NCBI GenBank assembly: GCA_022561525.1
Contig: JADFRB010000051.1
Coordinates: forward strand, 613-8,860
DNA: 8,248 nt
Source of the DNA: Nitrospinota bacterium
GTDB taxonomy: Bacteria; Nitrospirota; Nitrospiria; Nitrospirales; UBA8639
Direction of reading: 5' to 3'
In this document: in pieces, positions 1-4,905 of the stretch
How the letters are laid out: the number at the start of each line of letters is the position of its first letter
Position numbering within the stretch: position 1 is the first letter of the stretch
Notes under the pieces: generated by a model
The model's database searches: none
The model's input: the letters and a program-made list of their open reading frames with translations, nothing else
What the model was told of the DNA's origin: nothing
Program-made: the position numbers and the translations under genes

Positions 1-587
1 GCATTCACCACATACCCAGCGTCATAGGGGCCAGACGAGGTTTGGATCGTTCGACCATTTTTCCCTACATACTTAACACCACGCTCGATGAGCACGCCTT
101 CTCGCAACGCATCGTCCGTCATCGCCTGCATGACTTCTCGAGGATTGACCGTCGAAGTGGTTGGAGAAAATAAGGCCCGTTCGCAAGTTTTCACACGAGG
201 CTCGATTTTTTTGGCATCCGCCTCCGTGATCTCCTCTAACGAAATGCCATTGGCCTGCCCACGACGAACCAACTCATCCATCGCGGCATGATCATCTCGA
301 TCTTTGGCCACCACCAACTTTCCGCACGCATTGATGGAAAGCTTCTTCTCCTTGCAATACTCCGTTAACCGTTGGTTGCCAACACGCGTAAACTTCGCCT
401 TCAAACTATCAGGCGAATAATAAAACCCCGCGTGCAACACCCCACTATTGCGCCCACTCGCATGCATCCCACATTCCGATTCCTTCTCAATCACAAGAAT
501 CTTTGAATCGGTATAGACTCTTTTCAATTGCCTCGCGATATTGAGCCCGACCACACCACCGCCAATGATTATAAAGTCCGAAGTCAT
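1..587 (-). CDS. lhgO: FAD-dependent oxidoreductase, L-2-hydroxyglutarate oxidase (LhgO)-like, N-terminal part
   Basis: Partial gene: the first 195 codons are present and the rest lies beyond base 1. Translating the minus strand from ATG 587-585 gives MTSDFIIIGGGVVGLNIARQ, a Rossmann dinucleotide-binding motif (GGGVVG) that holds FAD, followed by an acidic residue at the end of the next strand (VIEKE). Further on come GRNSGVLHAGFYY and NPREVM, which match the LhgO/YgaF branch of the DAO/glycerol-3-phosphate-dehydrogenase-like oxidoreductases. Family members oxidise L-2-hydroxyglutarate to 2-oxoglutarate and pass electrons to oxygen or the quinone pool at the membrane. The start is supported by GGAGG nine bases upstream. 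No neighbour in the window shares its pathway. The substrate is inferred from family resemblance; a related 2-hydroxyacid or amino-acid oxidase is possible because the catalytic C-terminal half is missing. Confidence 0.88.
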   Translation of the reverse strand, partial: MTSDFIIIGGGVVGLNIARQLKRVYTDSKILVIEKESECGMHASGRNSGVLHAGFYYSPDSLKAKFTRVGNQRLTEYCKEKKLSINACGKLVVAKDRDDHAAMDELVRRGQANGISLEEITEADAKKIEPRVKTCERALFSPTTSTVNPREVMQAMTDDALREGVLIERGVKYVGKNGRTIQTSSGPYDAGYVVN

Positions 588-763
588 CAAAAAAATTTCC
601 TCCGTTTCCTAGGTCGGGAAGATTGCTGGAAGAAGAATCGTCAGTTTAACAGAAAAAGGTGAAGATATATTGAGGCAGATTGTCAAAAAAAATGGATGAA
701 CTTCGTTGGAAACAGTTTGACCGGACCAGGTAGTAGCCCCTTTCATTAGTAAAAAAGAGGACG
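588..763. other. Non-coding leader region of the lhgO-like gene
   Basis: No gene is visible. On the minus strand the region leads into the oxidoreductase gene: a GGAGG ribosome binding site sits at about 597-601 and a TTGACA hexamer is at 681-686 (minus), but no convincing -10 box lies 16-18 bases beyond it. An AT-rich imperfect stem-loop follows at 748-779. Confidence 0.4.
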
Positions 764-779
764 CTACCCTTTTTCTACT
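748..779. repeat. AT-rich imperfect stem-loop
   Basis: AGTAAAAAAG (748-757) can pair with CTTTTTCTACT (769-779) with one bulged base around an 11-base loop. The stem is AT-rich, so it would be a weak terminator at best. No gene clearly ends into it on either strand. Confidence 0.3.
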
Positions 780-787
780 TGGAAGAT

Positions 788-807
788 GTTATGCCGATCG
801 GTATAAC
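788..807. promoter_or_regulatory. 20-bp near-perfect palindrome, possible operator
   Basis: GTTATGCCGATCGGTATAAC equals its own reverse complement except for one symmetric pair (G793/T802). Its centre is CGATCG. It lies alone in the gap between the divergent oxidoreductase and the 1021 gene, about 200 bases from either start. The symmetry and length are those of a dimeric regulator site, but no regulator gene is nearby and no matching promoter is seen, so the role is inferred only. Confidence 0.35.
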
Positions 808-830
808 TCCCCATGAAAACATTCCCACAT

Positions 831-840
831 TGTTGCAACA
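831..840. repeat. 10-bp perfect palindrome
   Basis: TGTTGCAACA is perfectly self-complementary. It lies 38 bases, centre to centre, from the longer palindrome at 788-807. A short palindrome can arise by chance; it is noted because two occur close together in otherwise featureless DNA. Confidence 0.3.
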
Positions 841-1020
841 CGATGACCTCTTGCGAATAATGGCCAATGTGACCTAGACTTTCCTGGTGTTGTCTACGGA
901 CCAGAAACCTCAATTCCGCCTATTTTGCGGTTCAATCTAGGTATTGCTATGCCACATCCTCCGGGTCTGTCTTGATCTAGCTCCGCAAATAAGCATCATC
1001 TGAACCAGGGATTAATAGCC
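841..1020. other. Non-coding stretch upstream of the 1021 gene
   Basis: I see no gene, tRNA or strong promoter here. A minus-strand frame stays open from 919 to a TAG at 764 but has no ATG near its beginning and no ribosome binding site. An AGGGA sequence at 1007-1011 may serve the ATG at 1021. No attC-type boundary (a clean GTTRRRY) is visible upstream of the 1021 gene. Confidence 0.4.
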
Positions 1021-1416
1021 ATGTGGACATACCAAGTTAGAGAGCGGGCCTTCAAGGTTGAGGAAGGAGAGTCCTTAGTGTTTCCAAACCCTGTTGAGCT
1101 TCGGTTTGAGCTGCGCCCGCTTCAGCAGCTGGGCGCGGGCCTCGACGAGGGCAGAACTGCGGTAAGGGGTGTTCCTGCAACCGTTCGATTCCACGGAACA
1201 ACTGGGAAGCATTGGATTGAATCCGAGACCTCACTAGCTCCTCTGGAGGTTACGATCGAAGATGGGGCTGACCGAATAGTTGAGCTTCGAGGGAGCCAGT
1301 TGACGGTACGGCAGGAGTTCGAAACTATTGACCAGCTTCGAGCATTTACGGAGTCTATGTTTTTCGGTCTCCCCCATTCTTCTCAACGTCGAATTCAACG
1401 ACCCTCCGCTGGTTGA
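1021..1416 (+). CDS. Hypothetical protein, N-terminal part of a frameshifted gene
   Basis: I do not recognise the family. The frame opens at ATG 1021 with AGGGA about nine bases upstream; an in-frame stop lies upstream at 973. The real coding part is residues 1 to about 118 (beginning MWTYQVRERAF), a mixed beta-rich stretch (VELRFELR, APLEVTIEDGADRIVELRG) ending in ETIDQLRAFTESMFFGLP. The last dozen or so residues before the stop (HSSQRRIQRPSAG) look out of frame. Dropping one C from the CCCCC run at 1371-1375 joins FFGLP directly to ILLNVEFNDPPLVDRV in the next frame and gives one protein of about 348 residues ending at 2068. The break is therefore best read as a one-base indel or sequence error. 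An attC-like site follows the gene, which suggests integron cassette origin. Confidence 0.6.
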   Translation: MWTYQVRERAFKVEEGESLVFPNPVELRFELRPLQQLGAGLDEGRTAVRGVPATVRFHGTTGKHWIESETSLAPLEVTIEDGADRIVELRGSQLTVRQEFETIDQLRAFTESMFFGLPHSSQRRIQRPSAG

Positions 1417-2068
1417 TAGAGTTACTGGCAGAGTTGGCGAAACTCCATTTCGATGGGAGCTGACGAGATGGATGATGCCCTTCGCCACTACAACCACGGA
1501 GAAACAGGAAAGCAAGTTTGCGGTCTCATGGCAGCGATTTGATACTCTCAGCCAGCCCGAGAATCGAAGGCTCATTGCTGCCCTTTACTATTTCCACTTG
1601 GCTTGCCGCCTTGAGGCTGTAGGAGATTCCCCCTGGGAATTCATGGGGGAAGTTATCCTCAACTTGAGTAAAACACTGGAAGTCCTGTTTCCAGGCAGTG
1701 AAGGGCAAACCATCGATGCTGCTCGCACGGGCTTGGCTTCCCTTGATCTCCCAGCGCAAGATATTGAGCGATACTTTATTCCTGCAATAGCGCTTCGAAA
1801 CAGCATCGATTCAGGTCATGCACTGTTGTCGATATTTACTCGAAGCCAACTAAGAGTGATACATGTCTATACGGAGGGCGCAATAAATTCCTTCCGCAAC
1901 CTGCTCCAACTCGTTTTGGAAAAGGTGACCAGAGGGGAGATTTCGCTCGCTACCTATGCCGATATGACTCCCAGCAGGCAGGCCTTGACTACGATTGAGC
2001 GGTTGGAGCCACATGTCCAAGCGGTCGAGTCACAGGGTGTCCCATTTGAATACAGGTCCCCGGAGTGA
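1328..2068 (+). CDS. Hypothetical protein, C-terminal part of the frameshifted gene, with HEPN-like signature
   Basis: Coding sense in this frame begins at about 1371, where it continues the 1021 frame as ILLNVEFNDPPLVDRVTGRV. The nominal start is a TTG at 1328 with AGGAG ten bases upstream, so separate translation cannot be excluded. The protein is mainly helical in its second half: RLIAALYYFHLACRLEA, then PWEFMGEVILNLSKTLEVLF, then a final helical part with IALRNSIDSGHALLSIF and INSFRNLLQLVLEKVTRGE. The R-N-x5-H spacing (R at 1796-1798, H at 1817-1819) resembles the Rx4-6H motif of HEPN RNases, in which a polar residue follows the arginine. This is a resemblance from motif and helical context, not a family assignment. 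The stop (2066-2068) is 16 bases before the attC-like site, the usual arrangement of a cassette gene. Confidence 0.68.
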   Translation: MTSFEHLRSLCFSVSPILLNVEFNDPPLVDRVTGRVGETPFRWELTRWMMPFATTTTEKQESKFAVSWQRFDTLSQPENRRLIAALYYFHLACRLEAVGDSPWEFMGEVILNLSKTLEVLFPGSEGQTIDAARTGLASLDLPAQDIERYFIPAIALRNSIDSGHALLSIFTRSQLRVIHVYTEGAINSFRNLLQLVLEKVTRGEISLATYADMTPSRQALTTIERLEPHVQAVESQGVPFEYRSPE

Positions 2069-2084
2069 GGGCAAGACACTGTGT

Positions 2085-2174
2085 TGATAACCACTCGCTG
2101 GAGCGGACGCAGCCTCAGCGCGAGAATGCACTGAAAGTCGGCTTGCTGCGCTGCTCAGCTCGCAGCCGTTAGAG
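2085..2174 (+). other. attC-like integron recombination site
   Basis: The site starts with TGATAAC (2085-2091, R''-like, TAAC core) and ends with GTTAGAG (2168-2174, R'-like; six of seven match GTTRRRY). TAAC and GTTA pair. Inside, after an unpaired spacer, GAGC (2101-2104) pairs with GCTC (2153-2156), GG with CT (one wobble) leaving A2107 bulged, and CGCAG (2108-2112) pairs with CTGCG (2146-2150). AGCC/GGCT and TCAG/CTGA can extend the terminal part. Length (about 90 bp), outer boxes, unpaired spacer, bulged base in the first arm and variable inner loop all follow the attC plan; the start also reads like many attC sites (TAAC-n5-GCTGGAGCGGACGC). It lies just behind a plus-strand gene, as in a cassette. 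R'' is imperfect and no integrase or second site is visible. Confidence 0.62.
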
Positions 2175-2181
2175 CAAAACA

Positions 2182-2204
2182 TAACCGAATACCCAGTTCT
2201 GTTA
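2182..2204. repeat. Short stem-loop just after the attC-like site
   Basis: TAACCGAA (2182-2189) and TTCTGTTA (2197-2204) are complementary at seven of eight positions around a 7-base loop. It begins eight bases past the attC-like site. It is too short to be a second attC. It could be a weak structural element or chance. Confidence 0.3.
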
Positions 2205-2401
2205 CATCTCCCTGAAAAAAGCTGGCCTTTCGGCCGCGAACTGGCTACATTTTGCGCTATTTTTTCACCTTGAATTGCTGACTTTCCACTATTTGCCAAT
2301 CGTGAGATCAATGGTACTTGCCTGGAAGCTCGTGATTTCGAATACAGGAGACTGAATCTGACTTATCTTGTCGGCGAGTTCTTCAAGTGTTTCCTCGCCT
2401 T
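2205..2401. other. Intergenic stretch with a possible 3' gene remnant on the minus strand
   Basis: No complete gene. A GGCC-TTTC-GGCC hairpin is at 2224-2235. On the minus strand an open stretch ends at TAG 2289-2291 and reads as an ordinary protein tail (ETLEELADKISQIQSPVFEI, then about 14 more residues) back to about 2400, where the frame runs into the inverted-repeat element. This may be the truncated end of a gene cut by that element. The family is not recognisable. Confidence 0.3.
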
Positions 2402-2520
2402 CGTGCGCGGCGGAGCCTCCGTACCGAATCGGCCCCTCGGCGAGGGCTGTTTGAGCGGAGCGAGTTCCCTCGCCATCTTGATTCGGTACGGAGGCGGAGG
2501 AACCCAGAGGGCCGCGCACG
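2402..2520. repeat. Nested inverted-repeat element (three concentric arms)
   Basis: Three pairs of perfect arms are nested on one centre: CGTGCGCGGC (2402-2411) with GCCGCGCACG (2511-2520); CCTCCGTACCGAATC (2416-2430) with GATTCGGTACGGAGG (2480-2494); GGCGAGGG (2439-2446) with CCCTCGCC (2467-2474). The central loop of 20 bases is 2447-2466. The whole could fold as a long cruciform or RNA hairpin of about 119 bases. Plus-strand frames through it are short and lack ribosome binding sites, so it is not a gene. It looks like a dispersed palindromic repeat of the REP/MITE kind; copy number cannot be seen from one window. Confidence 0.72.
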
Positions 2521-2536
2521 GGCGAACATGGTTTTG

Positions 2537-2562
2537 GGCACTTTTGCCGAAACAAAAGTACC
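2537..2562. repeat. ACTTTTG/CAAAAGT hairpin next to the nested repeat
   Basis: GGCACTTTTG (2537-2546) and CAAAAGTACC (2553-2562) pair at nine of ten positions around a six-base loop, CCGAAA. The motif resembles intergenic repeats I recall from several environmental genomes, where it often accompanies GC-rich palindromes like the one just upstream. It may be the outer part of the same composite element. Confidence 0.5.
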
Positions 2563-2647
2563 TCGTCTGCAGGGGCGAAACCCTGCATAAAATAAATTGG
2601 ACTCCCGGTTATCTAAGACTCAAAGATGGCAGGAAGCAACGCCGGGG

Positions 2648-2718
2648 TGTCATTTCGAGCGAGGGGGCAATCTTGCAGGTTGTCGAACAAGAGATTTCTC
2701 CCAAGGGTCGAAATGACA
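2648..2718. repeat. Inverted-repeat element bounded by TGTCATTTCGA
   Basis: TGTCATTTCGA (2648-2658) is repeated as its perfect reverse complement TCGAAATGACA (2708-2718), bounding about 71 bp. The inside includes GAGATTTCTC, itself a near palindrome. This has the form of the common bacterial intergenic repeat that starts GTCATTTCGAGCGA and ends TCGAAATGAC. No protein is encoded. Confidence 0.6.
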
Positions 2719-2753
2719 AGGGAGGGGTTGAAGTGACAGAGGGGAAAACCTGG

Positions 2754-2778
2754 ATTCCCGCTGAGAAATGTCGGGAAT
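2754..2778 (-). terminator. Hairpin downstream of radC, possible weak terminator
   Basis: ATTCCCG (2754-2760) and CGGGAAT (2772-2778) form a 7-bp stem with an 11-base loop, 17 bases past the radC stop on the minus strand. The RNA would continue CCAGGTTTTCC, so the U run is short. The sequence also resembles the dispersed repeat CTGGATTCCCGC...GCGGGAATGACG, so it may be a repeat that happens to sit in the terminator position. Confidence 0.4.
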
Positions 2779-2795
2779 AACGGTAAGGAAAATTG

Positions 2796-3533
2796 CTAGG
2801 AGCCTGTCCGAGATTTGCGTGTGCTTCCCTGCTTGACTTCTCCCATCCACCCCTCATCCGCGAAGGAGACAAATCGGGCATCACCGATGATGACGTGGTC
2901 GAGTACTTGGATCCCAAGGATATTGCCGGCTTCTTGTAATCGCGCGGTAAGCGTTCGATCTTCGGCACTGGGCTTCGGATCGCCGCTGGGATGATTGTGG
3001 AGGAAGATGACGGCAGCAGCGGACTCCCGCACGGCTTCGTTAAAGACTTCGCGGGGATGAACTAAACTGGTCGTGAGGCTCCCTTCGGACACGGTGATGT
3101 CTCGAATCACGGCATGCTTGGCATCTAACAATATGACTTTAAAGACTTCATGCCGAAGGTCGCGAAGCAGAGGATAATAGTGCTGGAACACAGATTGACT
3201 GTTGGCAATCTTCATGCCTGTGGTGAGCGGTGTGGAAAGCACGCGCTTTCCTAATTCAATCGCGGCCTTGACTTGCGCAGATTTGGCCGGCCCAATCCCA
3301 GGCACCGCGCAGAGTTCTTCAAGAGAGCGATTTGCTAATCCCTGTAGCCCATCAAGATGTTGAAGCAGATCAATCGCGACCTGAACCGCAGAGGAATCCT
3401 GCCGTCCGACACGAAGGAGGATCGCGAGCAGTTGTGCGTCGGATAAACTCTCTGGCCCTTCTTGTAATAAGCGCTCGCGAGGCCGTTCGGATTTCGGCCA
3501 GTTGACGATTCCTTTCCGATTCTGGTTTTTCAC
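2796..3533 (-). CDS. radC: RadC family protein (JAB/JAMM metalloprotease-fold, UPF0758)
   Basis: The protein has 245 residues, slightly longer than many family members. It has the family N-terminus (NWPKSERPRERLL, residues 11-23, then SLSDAQLLAILLR), a helix-hairpin-helix segment (VPGIGPAKSAQ, 77-87) and the JAMM zinc site: E150 in SEGSLTTSLVHPREVF, H179 and H181 in HNHPSGDPKPSAED, and D192. All predicted metal ligands are present. RadC proteins were once named for DNA repair, but that role was not upheld; the biochemical function is still unsettled. The start is GTG 3533-3531: an in-frame TAA lies eight codons upstream, GAGG sits six bases before, and the next upstream ATG is in another frame. 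It is divergent from rsmD and has repeats behind it. The last dozen residues (KQGSTRKSRTGS) are beyond the conserved domain. Confidence 0.95.
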   Translation of the reverse strand: MKNQNRKGIVNWPKSERPRERLLQEGPESLSDAQLLAILLRVGRQDSSAVQVAIDLLQHLDGLQGLANRSLEELCAVPGIGPAKSAQVKAAIELGKRVLSTPLTTGMKIANSQSVFQHYYPLLRDLRHEVFKVILLDAKHAVIRDITVSEGSLTTSLVHPREVFNEAVRESAAAVIFLHNHPSGDPKPSAEDRTLTARLQEAGNILGIQVLDHVIIGDARFVSFADEGWMGEVKQGSTRKSRTGS

Positions 3534-3581
3534 GTCATGCCTCGTATGCCTGATTTAGGGAATTCGAAAAAATCCCCCTCC

Positions 3582-3598
3582 CCCCTTTTCCAAAGGGG
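3582..3598. repeat. CCCCTTT/AAAGGGG hairpin
   Basis: CCCCTTT (3582-3588) and AAAGGGG (3592-3598) form a 7-bp stem with a three-base loop, within a C-rich context (AATCCCCCTCCCCCC). It lies in the radC leader, not behind a gene, so a terminator role for a neighbouring gene is unlikely. It resembles a common intergenic repeat of the form ATCCCCCT...CCTTT..AAAGGGGGA. Confidence 0.45.
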
Positions 3599-3713
3599 AG
3601 ACAAGGTCGTAGGATGCTGAAAAATAACAAGGTTGAAATACTCGATCTCTAACTTCACAATCTTCCAAAAAATACCAGAGACGAAAGTCCATGTACAAAT
3701 ATCATTCAAATAA

Positions 3714-3730
3714 ATTATACTTAAATTATA
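3714..3730 (-). promoter_or_regulatory. Twin TATAAT boxes, possible radC promoter
   Basis: On the minus strand TATAAT occurs twice (3730-3725 and 3719-3714), each exactly matching the sigma-70 -10 consensus. No good -35 box is found 16-18 bases before either. They would give radC a leader of about 175-190 bases. In such AT-rich DNA, chance matches are likely. Confidence 0.3.
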
Positions 3731-3782
3731 AACCCTAGCTATTAATACCCTTAAACGCACGCGACAGTGCATGCTAATTCTC

Positions 3783-3811
3783 TTGCTGGTCTTCGAAATG
3801 GTGTGCTAAGG
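3783..3811 (+). promoter_or_regulatory. Weak candidate promoter for rsmD
   Basis: TTGCTG (3783-3788) and CTAAGG (3806-3811) are 17 bases apart, about 25 bases before the rsmD start. The -35 is fair and the -10 is poor, though a TG precedes it. It is listed because the position fits the head of the rsmD-coaD-aminotransferase operon. Confidence 0.22.
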
Positions 3812-3836
3812 TTTTTTCCCTTGTGGGAATACCTTC

Positions 3837-4379
3837 ATGACGATGCGCGTAGTGGCGGGAACGCAAAAAGGTCGGCGCCTAAAGGAACCGACGAGTCCTG
3901 GACTCCGGCCTACATCGGGACGGGTCAAAGAGGCGCTCTTTTCAATGATCGCAGAGCGCCTTCCCAACGCCAACGTGTTGGACCTCTATGCGGGAACGGG
4001 AGCCCTAGGGCTCGAAGCCATGAGTCGAGGAGCGCGGAAAGTGGTCTTTGTGGAAAACCAGCCAGCTTCGGTCCAGGTGCTGCGTGAAAATATTACGCGC
4101 TGTCAATTCACAGCTTGCAGCAGCATTAATCTCCAAGATGTCCAGGTCTATTTGAACACCCGCCCTCTACGACAGAATGCCAACCCATTCGATCTGGTGT
4201 TCGCCGATCCACCCTATGAAGTTTCTGAATTGGAACCACTCCTCAACCAGCTCGATTCCAGTGAAAAAGTGGCTACCAACGGGTTGGTGGTGATTGAACA
4301 TTTTAAAAAAGCCTCACTCCCTTTGAAACGGGTCGGCTCCGGCAAACTCGGCAATCTCGTTATGGCGATACCATCTTGA
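3837..4379 (+). CDS. rsmD: 16S rRNA (guanine(966)-N(2))-methyltransferase, C-terminus displaced by a frameshift
   Basis: RsmD transfers a methyl group from S-adenosylmethionine to N2 of G966 in 16S rRNA of the small subunit. Seen: MRVVAGTQKGRRLK at the N-terminus, RPTSGRVKEALF (24-35), the SAM-binding loop LDLYAGTGALGLEAMSRGA (48-66) and the catalytic DPPY (124-127). The second ATG (3843) would give the usual family start MRVVAG. The frame ends at 4379 with GSGKLGNLVMAIPS, which is unlike the family. In the -1 frame, entered at the A6 run 4305-4310, the sequence reads SLTPFETGRLRQTRQS then RYGDTILTFYH, the expected RsmD ending, and stops at 4426, giving 196 residues. A missing A, a sequence error or -1 recoding could explain this. 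The restored stop overlaps the coaD start. Confidence 0.93.
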   Translation: MTMRVVAGTQKGRRLKEPTSPGLRPTSGRVKEALFSMIAERLPNANVLDLYAGTGALGLEAMSRGARKVVFVENQPASVQVLRENITRCQFTACSSINLQDVQVYLNTRPLRQNANPFDLVFADPPYEVSELEPLLNQLDSSEKVATNGLVVIEHFKKASLPLKRVGSGKLGNLVMAIPS

Positions 4380-4416
4380 CCTTTTATCACATGGTGCCAA
4401 CCACGAAAGATGACAC

Positions 4417-4905
4417 ATGCGCATAGGCGTCTACCCCGGCACCTTTGACCCCATCACGCGCGGCCACACCGATATCGTGGCACGCAGCCTGCGCTTGTTC
4501 GATCGACTGATTGTGGCCGTGGCGCCTAACCCTCGGAAAGAACCCTTGCTATCCATTGCCGATCGAGTGGAGCTGGCGAAAATTGCCACGAAAGAATTTG
4601 CAAATGTGGAAGTGGAATCATTCAACGGTCTTTTGGTCGAGTATGTGCGGGAACGCGGTGCGCATGCCATTATTCGCGGGTTGCGTGCGCTGTCGGATTT
4701 TGAGCATGAATTTCAGATGGCGTTGCTCAATCGAAAGATTGACGAGCAATTGGAAACCGTATTTTTCATGCCAAGCGAAGAGTACTCGTATCTGACCTCT
4801 AGCATTGTCAAAGAACTGGCGATGTTTGGAGGACCCTTGGAAGATTTTGTTCACCCTGAAGTCGCCGACAAACTTCGGCAGTGCTATCGCCAAGAGACAT
4901 CATGA
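4417..4905 (+). CDS. coaD: Phosphopantetheine adenylyltransferase (PPAT)
   Basis: CoaD adenylylates 4'-phosphopantetheine with ATP to dephospho-CoA and pyrophosphate, the penultimate step of coenzyme A synthesis in the cytosol. At 162 residues it has the normal length. The nucleotidyltransferase signature is complete: YPGTFDPITRGH (6-17, with T9 and H17 of the T/HxGH site), FNGLLVEYV (69-77), IIRGLRALSDFEHEFQMALL (85-104) and the second nucleotide site TSSIVKE (127-133), the ISSTxVKE equivalent. ATG 4417 has only a weak purine stretch (GAAAG) before it; it overlaps the restored rsmD stop at 4424-4426, so translational coupling is likely. The rsmD-coaD pairing is very common in bacteria. Confidence 0.97.
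   Translation: MRIGVYPGTFDPITRGHTDIVARSLRLFDRLIVAVAPNPRKEPLLSIADRVELAKIATKEFANVEVESFNGLLVEYVRERGAHAIIRGLRALSDFEHEFQMALLNRKIDEQLETVFFMPSEEYSYLTSSIVKELAMFGGPLEDFVHPEVADKLRQCYRQETS

Larger units (their letters stand above)
3534..3836. other. Divergent radC/rsmD intergenic region, AT-rich
   Basis: No gene is supported here. A minus-strand open frame through it (ending at 3530) has no family features and reads through a hairpin. The region holds a CCCCTTT/AAAGGGG stem (3582-3598), two AAATTATA direct repeats (3712-3719 and 3723-3730) spaced 11 bases apart, which read TATAATTT on the minus strand, and a possible rsmD promoter near 3783-3811. Confidence 0.5.

Noticed and set aside
644..710. A second attC site beginning with the perfect core GTTTAAC at 644-650
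   Set aside because: No matching GTTRRRY follows at a suitable distance and no paired inner arms are found.
2387..2780. Two plus-strand open frames through the repeat block
   Set aside because: They translate the inverted-repeat arms and short repeats. Such frames recur wherever these repeats occur and are not evidence for protein.
3530..3772. Minus-strand open frame of 80 codons upstream of radC
   Set aside because: It runs through an AT-rich promoter-like region and a CCCCTTT/AAAGGGG hairpin, shows no family features, and has no ribosome binding site of note. It ends only by overlapping the radC start.
4301..4310. Classical -1 ribosomal slippery heptamer in rsmD
   Set aside because: In the reading frame the run is CAT TTT AAA AAA G. 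Shifting both tRNAs back one base would mispair one of them, so it is not a standard X XXY YYZ site. A lost A or single-tRNA/transcript slippage is more likely.
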